A stretch of 64,000 nucleotides of DNA, from contig BLAL01000156.1 in the NCBI GenBank assembly GCA_015698045.1, positions 1,674,001-1,738,000 on the forward strand. Reading direction: 5' to 3'. Source of the stretch: Rhizophagus clarus. Taxonomy: Eukaryota > Glomeromycota > Glomeromycetes > Glomerales > Glomeraceae. The notes below the pieces were generated by a model that ran no database searches, had not been told where the DNA came from, and saw nothing but the letters and a program-made list of their open reading frames with translations. Positions within the stretch are counted from its first letter, which is position 1. The number at the start of each line of letters is the position of its first letter. Shown here in pieces: positions 11,901 to 21,158 of the stretch. The translations under genes and the position numbers were made by a program.

Positions 11901-12571
11901 AAATCCGAGCGTAATTCTAATTGTGATCCAATTTATAAACTATTACATTAAATAATATAAAGTAATTTTCTTTGATAAAATTATATATTAGAATATCTTA
12001 CATATGGCTTTTTGCGCGTCTGCAACTGTCGCATAGAGCACGATACCATGTCCTTTCGAATGACCTTCACGGCTTAATATAATATTTGCACGTTGTACGC
12101 TACCGGCTTTTCTAAATAAATCCTAAAGGAATTAATTCATAATTAATTATTTGTTACAAAGTAAATAAATAAATAAAAGAAATAAAAGAATAAATTAAAT
12201 AAAATTGATTATTACTAACCTTTAGTTCTTGCCAACTAACTATTTCAGTTAATTTGTAAAATAAACGTAATTTATTAGTTTTGATTTTAAATTACGATAA
12301 CCAATCAAAATAATTTCATCAAGTCTCATAAATGTATTCGCGTTTTTTTTGTTTCACTAACCTACATATGGAAGCTTCATCCACAAAATATATTGAGATA
12401 GTTGCCCAAAAAGATTTATTATTTATTTAATTATGGTGGTAATAAAGAAAGAGATATATTATGAGTTCGTAATTTAGTTCAATGTTGATTTAAATTCAAT
12501 TTATAACGATAATTGATAAAAATTAATATACTCACATTGCCAACAAAAAGTTGCCTGCCCTTGATTGTCAT
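8995..12571 (-). CDS. Three-RRM RNA-binding protein (Gbp2/Hrb1-like) with His/Pro-rich C-terminus
   Basis: Twelve exons (12571-12536, 12374-12362, 12239-12220, 12122-12002, 11841-11792, 11719-11648, 11571-11296, 11233-11090 corrected to end at 11080, 10997-10759, 10684-10628, 10550-10397, 10310-8995) join in frame to 835 aa. Three RRMs each show RNP2 LFVGN-L, an LP-(6)-WQ(E/D)LKDLFR helix, RNP1 KGHG or RGFG, and a Gly-Arg-(T/K)L-V exit. Linkers are Pro-rich, Asn/Thr-rich and His-rich; the last about 390 residues are His, Pro, Gly and Asn-rich low complexity with long His clusters. The RRM pattern is most like fungal Gbp2/Hrb1, mRNA-export and splicing-coupled proteins, but no RS/RGG N-terminus is seen, so orthology is uncertain. 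Exons 2 and 3 are microexons of 13 and 20 nt. The start is the first ATG directly before RNP2. Confidence 0.85.
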
Positions 12572-13671
12572 TATTTACAAGAAGAAAAAATTTTTTTTTA
12601 AATAATAATAATAAAAAAATTTCTTGTTCTCTTTTTATATATAATATAAAAAGGATCGGTTTTTTTGTGGAAGAAAAAAATTATTGAAAACTAATAAACC
12701 ACAAAACGAAAAAAGAGGAAAAAAAAAAATTTAAACTATAAAAATAGAAAGAGTAATATTAACGCGTTACCAAAAAGGCTATAACCCTCCAAATGCAAAT
12801 GTTAAAAAAAAAAATATTATCGATTATCTACTGTAAATGGTTTTTTTGAGAACCTAGTTAAGGTTATAAATTTTCGCGAATATTATACAAAACTAGACGA
12901 AACAATAAGAGTACGAGGGGAGTGATATACAAGATAAAGGGAAATATAAAGCGCGACAAAAAGTGTATTAAACCGAATTATTTAGTAATTACAAAAAATA
13001 TTAACATAAAAAGAGTTGACTACAGACGAAATTTTACGTAGGACACAGTCTACGAAGAATTTACACCATTAGTCGGTTAACAGAAGAAAAGTAATTTTTA
13101 TTAAACTCGTTATCTTTATTTACAAAGTAATAGAAGGATAGTACATATATCAGAAGTATAAACGCACAAGGAAGAAAAAGAAAAAAGTCTTCTACAAAAG
13201 AGTACTTATTTGGTACGCATTCACATACGGTACATACTTGTAGAAAGATCAAAGAGCAGGGTCTGTGTGTATATGAACGAGTAGAGAAAAAAAACTTTTT
13301 TTTAAATATCAGAATGAAGAATTAGTTTCGCTTTACCCATCTGCGAAAATAATACATCACTGTACGATGCCATTGGGCGAGTTTTCTGGGCTGTTCTTAG
13401 CGGTGTGCGGCTTGACTTTATTGGGTGTGGGCGCGGGTCCGCACATGCAAGACCTGTGACTTCGTGTGCACAGCATCGATTCGCTACATCTAAATTGGAT
13501 TATAACTTACGCTTGAAATTAATGGCTCTTTTTGAAATTTATACAACTTTTCAAGAACTTAGTGCAATATTTATTAATATTAATAATAGCAATACATTAT
13601 TGTCATTTTAAAATTTTTCTCCAATTATCTGTAACTAACATTTGGCAATAATGATCAATCAAATAAAAAAT
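12572..13671. promoter_or_regulatory. Upstream region of the RRM gene
   Basis: A 1.1-kb gap between the start of the RRM gene and the 3' end of the RPB9-like gene, both on the minus strand. It should hold the RRM gene's 5' UTR and promoter. It is A-rich near the gene and contains an unusually GC-rich patch at about 13370-13470, where tgtgcgg (13404) and ccgcaca (13440) could pair. Small open frames here are not supported. No defined core promoter element was recognised. Confidence 0.45.
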
Positions 13672-14349
13672 TTAAAAATCTTCTTGCCCGAGAACTTCCA
13701 ATTCTTCGTCAGTACAATACCCTTTCTGATTAAGTTGAACATATGAATTTTCCGATTTCTCAATATCACATACCATAGCTATGTCTTTATGAGGAGATTG
13801 TTGTTGTCGTTCGCATTCTTCACACCAATATTCCCTGAAATTTTATTAATTCTATTATTATACATCAAATAGAACGCGTTCCATTATTTAACACGCAACT
13901 TACACACTCATTGAGTCATTACGATGTGAATGCCACTCGATAGTACGCGTTTTTTTATTACACGTTTTACAATTACTAATGCATCTTTTTAAAGAGGGAT
14001 CTTGAAATAATCTTGGAAGAAATTGACTATCGTGATGATGACTAATAAATCAAAGGAAAATTTTTATATTAATTAAAATTTATCTAAAAATAAATTATTT
14101 TGCTACCTTATTTGACGCGTAAAATCACGAGTTTCCACTTTATAATCTGTTTTCTCAGCTTCTTCTATATAATCACAAGAGCGGCAGTTCAAAATAAAAT
14201 TTGAAGCACTAATATCTTCTATTTTGTCCAAAAGGTTACGACTAGTAAAAAATGAGCACTATCTAGTTAAAAATTTTTTTCTTTTTATAAAAATGAAATA
14301 GGTATAATAAATACCAAGTGGGACAAAACTTCAAATCTGATCTTTTCAT
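13672..14349 (-). CDS. RPB9-like zinc-ribbon protein
   Basis: Four exons (14349-14315, 14241-14107, 14041-13904, 13834-13672) give 156 aa. The N-terminus carries FCPTC, then after about 20 residues CRSCDYIEEAE, the pattern of the first zinc ribbon of RNA polymerase II subunit Rpb9. A second pair follows, CKTC then CEEC, after a DPSLKRC segment that recalls the DPTLPR stretch before the second Rpb9 ribbon. The C-terminus extends about 45 residues past the last Cys pair and is acidic, so the protein is longer than canonical Rpb9 (about 120 aa), and the second ribbon lacks the usual CPKC form. It could be a divergent Rpb9, a paralogue or another transcription zinc-ribbon factor. Splice phases join cleanly and rebuild the Cys codon across intron 1. 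Confidence 0.6.
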
Positions 14350-14996
14350 TGTTTGTAAAACACCGATATTATTAATATAAGAAAGCTTTCACTTAATTTT
14401 TTTTCGCTATTTAATATAAACAGGGAAGAATTTAGATACTTAAAAATTAATTTATACAAAGATTTTACGTTGACATCATCATAATCATATCATCAATTGA
14501 ATCAATTGAGCTATTTAGTCTAACTTCCTATATTATACGTCATAAGAAGAACGTTGTTGATAATAAATAATAATGTCAGCGTATATTGTCTAGGAAATAT
14601 TTGGCAAAAGGTTTATTTATTATTCTATAATAAAAAAAATGATCACATATTTTGAAAGGATGAAAAAAAAAAAAAATATATATATATATATGTATAGAAA
14701 GTATTTGATATAAATATTTGTTATAATACAAAGATGCAAGAAGAACATAAAATATGTTTTATTCGTAACTACGATTAAATTCTCCGTGTAAAAAAAAAAA
14801 AAAACTCCAAAATCCCATCATAGTAATTAAGCCCAAATAAATAGCCCAATGATGTGAAAGTTGTAACGACGTAAAGTCAGAGATACCTGTAATAAGAAGA
14901 AATAATCAAAGAATCAAATTGTAAACAAAGAAAGCCACGCCACAAACAATCTATTTTTTTTTTCCTCTTTAAAAAAAAAAAAAAATGCAACTAATT
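14350..14996. other. Intergenic DNA downstream of the HSF gene
   Basis: About 650 bp of AT-rich sequence with a short (AT)n tract near 14678-14692 and several poly-A runs. It covers the presumed promoter of the RPB9-like gene and the 3' UTR side of the heat-shock factor gene, both on the minus strand. No gene is visible. Confidence 0.6.
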
Positions 14997-15008
14997 TTAA
15001 TCTACTGG

Positions 15009-15077
<69 letters not shown>

Positions 15078-16582
15078 TTCATCTAAATTGAGATCAAATA
15101 GCAGTTGATGATCTTGTTCCGTAGGACTAAAGTTCGCATTATAATATGACAAAAAATCATTCCCGATAGAATCATCCTCTAAATCGATTACTTCATCAGG
15201 ATCAAATCCAATTTGAGATGTCAACGTAGTCAAATAATCAACGTTGCTTCCAACTTCATCAATACGAGTCTCAATATCAGGCAAGCCGGTATCCTGAGTT
15301 GAATCCAGGAAATCAGAATCATTAACTCCTTCAGTTAATGAGGATGGAACCGGTAAGGATGGTAAGGATGGTAGGGATGGTAGGGATGGTAGGGATGGTA
15401 GGGCATTAGAAATGTCAAAATCATTATTAACAGCTAAAGAAGTCAATATAGACAAAGCGGCAGCTATATAATTTGGAAAATGATTTTATTACTTTAAGTT
15501 TCAAGAAAAAACAGTTATTAATAATTATAGATATTATTACCTGGGTTATTAATATCCAATACCAAAGACGAAGAATCAGCTTCATTATTAGGTAAGGAGT
15601 TTGTTTGACCATCATTAGAAATCGTTTTTTGCTCTGATGATTCTAGTGAGCCAGAATTTTCAAGTAGTAATCTTCGTTTCTTCGGCACAATAGCTCTCTT
15701 TTTATCAGCAGAAAACACTGAAGCAAGAAATCGTAAAATTTTATCTATAGTTTCTTGTTGACGCCGATGTCTATCACGTGCTGAGATAGTCTCCTGCCAT
15801 AAAATTTGATTATCCCTTTGAATATTCTTTAAATCTGCACTTATAGTCATCTGATGTTTCTTAATTGAAGCAATTTCATTCAATATATGATTTATATCCA
15901 CTTCGTTTGGTTCTTTTATATTTTCATTATCTTTCCCTTTCTTGCGAGTAACATAATATAAGAGATCCGGTTGATTACGAAGGAAATTTGTATTACTGAA
16001 TTCCCATTGTTCAGACTGTCCGTCAGATTGGAGCACTCCTTGTTGAAGATGTGGTATTTTATGAAATCCATACATATTTAACTGTCTCACAAAACTGCTA
16101 AAATTGTTGTGCTTAAAGAATCGAGGAAGAACTTCTTTTGCAAAGTCTTGAGGTCTTTTAACTTTTATTAATAAAATTATGCACATATATAAGACAGAAA
16201 ATTAATAGATTAAATAAACTAGCAATTAATAATTTATTGAACTTACCAAGAAAAGAGTTACCAGTCTCGGACCAGGTGATTAAATCATTTGACTGAGGGT
16301 CGTTAACCATACTAAAAAGTTATATATAAAAGTTGTCCAAGGATAAGGTATATACACGACTGTAAAAGAAAAAAGATAAAGCTCTCCCAAAAAAGTCCCA
16401 AAAAGTGCCAAAAAGGCCAAAAGTTGGGAGATTACATAGTGTCAAATTTCTTACTTATAAAGTTTATTCAAAAAGGCTGGTACACTTCGATTACCCGTTC
16501 TTGCTGGAGCCGGGCTGTCCGGTGGCGATTGAGAAGCTGGACGTTTTCGTGGGTTTGACGTTTCTGGCTGTGTATGCTGCAT
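14997..16582 (-). CDS. HSF1: Heat-shock factor (HSF-type transcription factor)
   Basis: Four exons (16582-16455, 16311-16247, 16161-15541, 15463-14997) give 426 aa. The HSF DNA-binding domain is complete when spliced: [42 protein letters not shown] (recognition helix) and [16 protein letters not shown], at residues about 35-140. It is split by two introns. A heptad region with Ile/Leu spacing (about 165-225) is the likely trimerisation coiled coil, followed by a basic KKRR patch. The C-terminus has five to six SLP triplets from a 9-bp repeat, an acidic region suited to activation, and a run of about 25 Asn before the final PVD. It should bind nGAAn elements and drive heat-stress genes. The first exon begins with a short Pro/Ser/Arg-rich tail before the domain. 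Confidence 0.93.
15009..15078. repeat. (ATT)n microsatellite encoding poly-Asn
   Basis: About 23 consecutive ATT units on the plus strand read as AAT (Asn) codons on the minus strand inside the last HSF exon. The tract is pure and therefore probably length-variable between isolates. Confidence 0.95.
15352..15403. repeat. 9-bp coding minisatellite in the HSF gene
   Basis: Two ggtaaggat units are followed by three ggtagggat units and a partial copy. On the minus strand these encode repeated Ser-Leu-Pro triplets, kept in frame by the 9-bp period. Confidence 0.9.
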
Positions 16583-16730
16583 TTTTTTGTCTCGTTAAAA
16601 GTTCAGTCAAAGCGATCTAAAGAGATTTCTTTTACTGTGGAGTTGTAATAATTAAACTCACGTGATTTAATTGTAAACGTTACATCTTACGTCGTCACTA
16701 ACGCAGCAAAATCAATTTTTTTTAAAAAAA
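16583..16730. promoter_or_regulatory. Bidirectional promoter, HSF / mitochondrial helicase
   Basis: Only 148 bp separate the start codons of the divergent HSF and DEAD-box helicase genes. The gap contains the palindrome tcacgtga (CACGTG at 16659-16664), an E-box/Cbf1-type site. An A-rich stretch lies immediately before the helicase ATG. Function of the E-box is inferred only. Confidence 0.6.
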
Positions 16731-18467
16731 ATGCTTCTTTCAAAAAGTCAGTTTTTTGGAAATTCGCTATTGAGCTCTAATAAAATTTTTTATTCATTGT
16801 GTTTGAAACGAAAATTTGTATCAACTAACATATTATGTTCGGGAGGTTTAATTCAAAAAAAGAGGAAGCAGCTCACAAGAAAATATTTACTTAGGTATCA
16901 CGGAAGTGAAATTTCAAGTGATAATTTTAGTATAGATAAATTCAAATCAACGCATCATCATAATATGATACGACAACAAAAGCAACAAAAACCTAAAAAT
17001 ATAAAATATTCGAAAGCTTCAACTCCAGTGACAAAAAAGACGCGTGGTTATATTCCAGCAAAATTTAAATTATTGCCAATTGAAAGTGATGTAAAATTAC
17101 ATCAGAAAGAAGTTTCTTCAATTAAACAAAAACTTTCACAGGAACTTTTAAAACCAAAAGGAGAATCAATTAAATTGGATTCTCTTCACCTTGAATATGC
17201 AACTTTCGAATCGATGAATCTAAGATCAGAAGTTTTGGAAGCAGTTAAACAAGGACCATTAAAAGAAGTTGACCCTTTACAACCAACAGAAATTCAAGCA
17301 TTGACCATACCAGAAATTTTAAAGTCTGAAGAACAACATATTTTATGCGCAGCTGAAACAGGTAGCGGTAAGACTTTAGCTTACCTATTACCGATTATTA
17401 ATAAAATTAAAGATCAAGAGATGAAAGCACCATCATTTTCTCCCATATTAACCGACAATAAAACTGTAGTATTGGAAGATCAATTAGAAAAAGAAGCAAA
17501 GACACAGGCACTATTAAAATCTCCTATAAGATTACTGAATAGACCTAGAGCTATCGTTCTTTTGCCTTCAAGAGAATTAGTTGAACAAGTCCTCTCTGTT
17601 TCCAAACACATATGTCATTTTGCAAAATTTCGTCCAATAGCAATCACTTCTCACAAAAATCGTCAGTATGTACGTAAAACACTTTTAATGCCAACGGATT
17701 TAGTTGTAGCAACTCCAGCGGGATTATTGGATTACATCAAAAACAAACATGTATCATTATCAGAAACTCGTTATTTGGTTATCGATGAAGCCGATACAAT
17801 GTTTTGTGAAGGATTTCATAAAGATGTTACTTCAATTATTAAACAAATTAAAGTTTCAAATATAACACAAAATAATCGACCATATCAAATTATTGTGGTA
17901 ACGGCAACATTACCAAAGACTGTTAATGAATTATTAAGTAATGAGTTACCCCTTATGAAACGCATAACTTCCTATTCCTTACATAAATCTTTACCTAATC
18001 TCTCACATAATTTTATTGATTTAAAAATATTTAATTACAATAAGTATGAAGCCATCATACAAACTTTAAAGGCACATTCAGAATCCGCATCAACGATGAT
18101 ATTTTGTAACAAAAGAACAACGGCTGAACATTTAGAAAAATATCTTTATTCTAAAAATTTTCCGGTGATAGGATTATATGGAGATATAGATGATAGAACA
18201 ACTAAATTAGAATCTTTCAGAAATCAAGAATCTCACGCCAAAATTCTTGTATGTACTGATATTGCTTCCAGAGGGATTGATACTACTTTTGTAAATCATG
18301 TGATACTATTTGATTTTCCTACAACTATTGTGGATTTCCTTCACAGAGTTGGCAGAACCGCTAGAGCTGGAAAACGCGGCAAAGCAACATGTTTTGTTAC
18401 AAAGAAAGATAGGCAATTAGCAGAAAGGATTAAAAGGAATATAAGAGATAAAAAAGTTTTATCGTAA
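16731..18467 (+). CDS. Mitochondrial DEAD-box RNA helicase (Mrh4-like)
   Basis: A single intronless exon of 578 aa. The first about 60 residues are basic and Ser/Leu-rich with few acidic residues, like a mitochondrial presequence. Helicase motifs occur in order: a Q-motif-like PTEIQALTIPEIL (about 185), motif I AETGSGKT (about 207), Ia LLPSRELVEQ, VATPAGLLDY, motif II DEAD (about 352), motif III as TAT rather than SAT, CTDIASRGIDT (motif V) and HRVGRTARAG (motif VI). Domain order and likely targeting fit yeast Mrh4, needed for mitochondrial large-subunit assembly, but other mitochondrial DEAD-box proteins are possible. The start is the first ATG, next to an A-run and 148 bp from the HSF start. 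Confidence 0.85.
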   Translation: MLLSKSQFFGNSLLSSNKIFYSLCLKRKFVSTNILCSGGLIQKKRKQLTRKYLLRYHGSEISSDNFSIDKFKSTHHHNMIRQQKQQKPKNIKYSKASTPVTKKTRGYIPAKFKLLPIESDVKLHQKEVSSIKQKLSQELLKPKGESIKLDSLHLEYATFESMNLRSEVLEAVKQGPLKEVDPLQPTEIQALTIPEILKSEEQHILCAAETGSGKTLAYLLPIINKIKDQEMKAPSFSPILTDNKTVVLEDQLEKEAKTQALLKSPIRLLNRPRAIVLLPSRELVEQVLSVSKHICHFAKFRPIAITSHKNRQYVRKTLLMPTDLVVATPAGLLDYIKNKHVSLSETRYLVIDEADTMFCEGFHKDVTSIIKQIKVSNITQNNRPYQIIVVTATLPKTVNELLSNELPLMKRITSYSLHKSLPNLSHNFIDLKIFNYNKYEAIIQTLKAHSESASTMIFCNKRTTAEHLEKYLYSKNFPVIGLYGDIDDRTTKLESFRNQESHAKILVCTDIASRGIDTTFVNHVILFDFPTTIVDFLHRVGRTARAGKRGKATCFVTKKDRQLAERIKRNIRDKKVLS

Positions 18468-18791
18468 GCTGACGCGAAAGTAATAAAATATGCATGTTTC
18501 AAATTAAAATAAACATTAGTAGATCATTTATTGGTTTTTTTAATCCTATCCTGAAGGACCTAACAACACTTTTCCGAAAAAAGTCATACGATCTGACCAA
18601 AAATAGAAAGTACAACGGACTTTACGGAATTTTTTGTCATTCAAAAATCTTTTTTTATGCGTAATAAATACTTAAGTGGATAAAGTGGATAAAGTGGATA
18701 AGGTAAAAATAAAATTTCGATCAGTTTGATTAGACAATACATCGATTTTATCTTATACGTAACGTACAGAACCAAAATTTTTGATTTGGCC

Positions 18792-18834
<43 letters not shown>

Positions 18835-19698
18835 CTAACCATTCTTTTTAAAAAAATTAATATAGGATAATGCTAGTGCTATCGATCCTGTTGTAGTATT
18901 AAATTTAAACAAATTTTTGCTGCTGAGTAATATTGATTCAATTATCAGTTATTTCCTTTCTATTCGGGTAGTATACAGCGCTACACGGTATATATTTTTT
19001 TGCGCGACCGAACTTTTAAACTAATATTTTTAAGATATTGAGGTCGCACTAATTTGCAACCGATCGAAATTATTTAATTCGAAGGTTAAAGAGAGTAATT
19101 CTTGGAATATTTCATAATGTTTGAAAATATTAAACATGTTTTTGCAATTTATTTAATTTAATTTACTTATTATATACCTGTGCTTGTTTGAATAAAAAAA
19201 AAGCAAATAATTCTTCGAGTAAATAGTTCTACGGAATTTGTTATAAATATATTAGCGTAATAGCGTACCACAACTCTATCGAGTATTTTTGCGTTTACTG
19301 GTACCTAGTTGCATGAGGTACTACAGATTGCCAGAGTTGAAGTTTTCGTTAACTTTCGTAACGAGAATTATAGCAATTTCTAATATATAACAGAAAATGG
19401 TAGGTCACCACATTTGAAGGACGAGATATTCAAAGTTAAAGGGAGACGGAGATAACCAAAAGTAAGCCGATAGTTACTATAAATTTTTACATTGATACAG
19501 TATTTGTGAAATTAACTGTAGACTTAATCCTTCAAAAATCTAACTATAGAAATATTGTCCTTCAATATTATATCGTGCAACAACAGATTTGGGAGAGGAA
19601 ATTTAAATTTATTTTAACCAAAAAAGTCAATGAATTTAATTGCAAATTATATTTCTAATTCGGTATAAAACATATGGTTACTAATTTATTATTAATAA
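18468..19698. other. Intergenic DNA with (AAT)n repeat
   Basis: A 1.2-kb gap between the 3' ends of the helicase gene and the minus-strand membrane-protein gene. It contains gtggataaa repeated three times near 18676-18700, a pure (AAT)n tract at 18792-18833, and mixed sequence near 18960-19320 with somewhat higher GC. No gene is visible on either strand. Confidence 0.6.
18792..18833. repeat. (AAT)n microsatellite
   Basis: About 14 uninterrupted AAT units in intergenic DNA. Confidence 0.95.
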
Positions 19699-20627
19699 TT
19701 AATCAATATCACGAAATTCTGCTTCAATAATTGGAGGTTTCTGATAACCCTGTCTATCTTGTTTCAAGTCTGTAGGAAAATTAATGACTTGACCAGTATT
19801 AGGCCAATACATTTCAATATTTTTTATCTCAATATCATCATTATTATGTAACATTCCTTCAACTTTGACGATAGCTCCCTTATTATTCAATTCATCAACT
19901 GCCCAATATTCAATATTAATTAAAGTATATTTTTGTTGAGAATCACCTGAATTAAGTTCAACAGATTTGGTAGAAATTGTGTGTGGACTAGTAAATCCAT
20001 TTATATTATAATTAAAGTTTACCTTTTTAATTTGTTCAATAGATTTAGAATATAGTTTACTTTGAATCTTTGTTAATTTTGTTGTCGAGTTGAAATCATA
20101 AAATTGTCTCCTACTAATGTCAATAGTTGGAAATAAGTAATCTAATAATCTTTTTAATAGTTTATAAGTACCAAAGGCAATTGCTCCATTTATTATATAA
20201 AAGAGTGTTGGATTGATAATGAAAAATGTTAATGCTGCTCCACCAAATGCTACAATTTGTTTTAATGTTCTTTGAGGTGGTGAATGAAATCTTGAGGAAG
20301 GAAAAGACGATATTGATCGGGTAAAATTAGTAGATGAAAATAAAAAAGATTGTGGTTTATTAAGATGGGGTAAATAATGTGTGAAAGGTATTTTATTGTA
20401 GATTTGGTGATGAATTGTTGATGAGAGTCGAGGAGAAATATTATTTGTTCGAAAATATTGCTCTAATGAAGCAAATTATGTGAAAAAAAACCTTTTCCAT
20501 ATATTGATATTTCACGCAATTTATAAAACATACCTTTATTATTATTTCTCAATAATGTATTGAAAAGCCGCGGAGTATAAGTTCGTAAAGGCGAACTTAC
20601 ACTTTTATTGGTTAATAATCTAAACAT
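19699..20627 (-). CDS. Unidentified probable mitochondrial membrane protein
   Basis: Two exons (20627-20534 and about 20462-19699) give about 285 aa. I do not recognise the family. The N-terminus (MFRLLTNKSVSSPLRTYTPR) and the following stretch to about residue 90 lack clusters of acidic residues and are rich in Arg, Ser and Thr, as in a mitochondrial presequence. A hydrophobic region follows (about 95-130: IVAFGGAALTFFI, FYIINGAIAFGTY) with one or two membrane spans. The C-terminal about 140 residues are soluble, with beta-rich character (YTLINIEYWAVDEL, GAIVKVEGML, IKNIEMYWPN), and could face the matrix or the intermembrane space. Codons across the splice join in frame. The exon 2 acceptor is ambiguous between two adjacent AGs. 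Confidence 0.7.
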
Positions 20628-21158
20628 TATTACCTAATTAATTATTCTAACTAGTTCGAAAGAGAAGAAATTGCCGATTGAATTTTTTTTTCTAAAAAAA
20701 AAATTACTAATATGGTAAACCACTGTTATTTAAATTATTTTTATTTATAAAATGATCATTTTACTGCGTCTGTCCTATAATCCATAATAATCGTACAAAT
20801 ATCTATTTATATAATATTTATATTTACTCCTATATATATTTCCTTTTTTTCGTTCTAAAAAAAAGTTTGATAAGTTTGAATAAAAAAAAAAAAGGTATAT
20901 AAATATTTCTATACTGACAATCTAGAAAAAAAAAACTCTTTCTTTAATCTTTTTATTAAAGGTATTTAGAGTTAAAAGGTTTGATTTTATGATAAATAGT
21001 TTTTCATTAACATTTACTTTTAACGTTCGCAGCTTGTCAATGACCTCTTTTTTAAATAGATTATTAACAACACGTCAATTCTCAGATTTGGTGGTTGTAT
21101 ATTACGTAATATACAATATATATAATACAGCAAGCTTCGATTCACAAAATTCCTCGTT
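20628..21158. promoter_or_regulatory. Divergent upstream region
   Basis: 531 bp between two divergent start codons. It has A/T homopolymers and CT-rich patches. A short open frame at 20989-21177 overlaps the next gene's start in another frame and is not supported. No specific element was recognised. Confidence 0.4.

Noticed and set aside
13405..13611. 68-aa plus-strand open frame in the GC-rich patch
   Set aside because: No homology pattern and no splice context; lies in the RRM gene's upstream region.
16405..16620. 71-aa plus-strand open frame
   Set aside because: Antisense to HSF exon 1, which carries the start of the DNA-binding domain in the minus frame.
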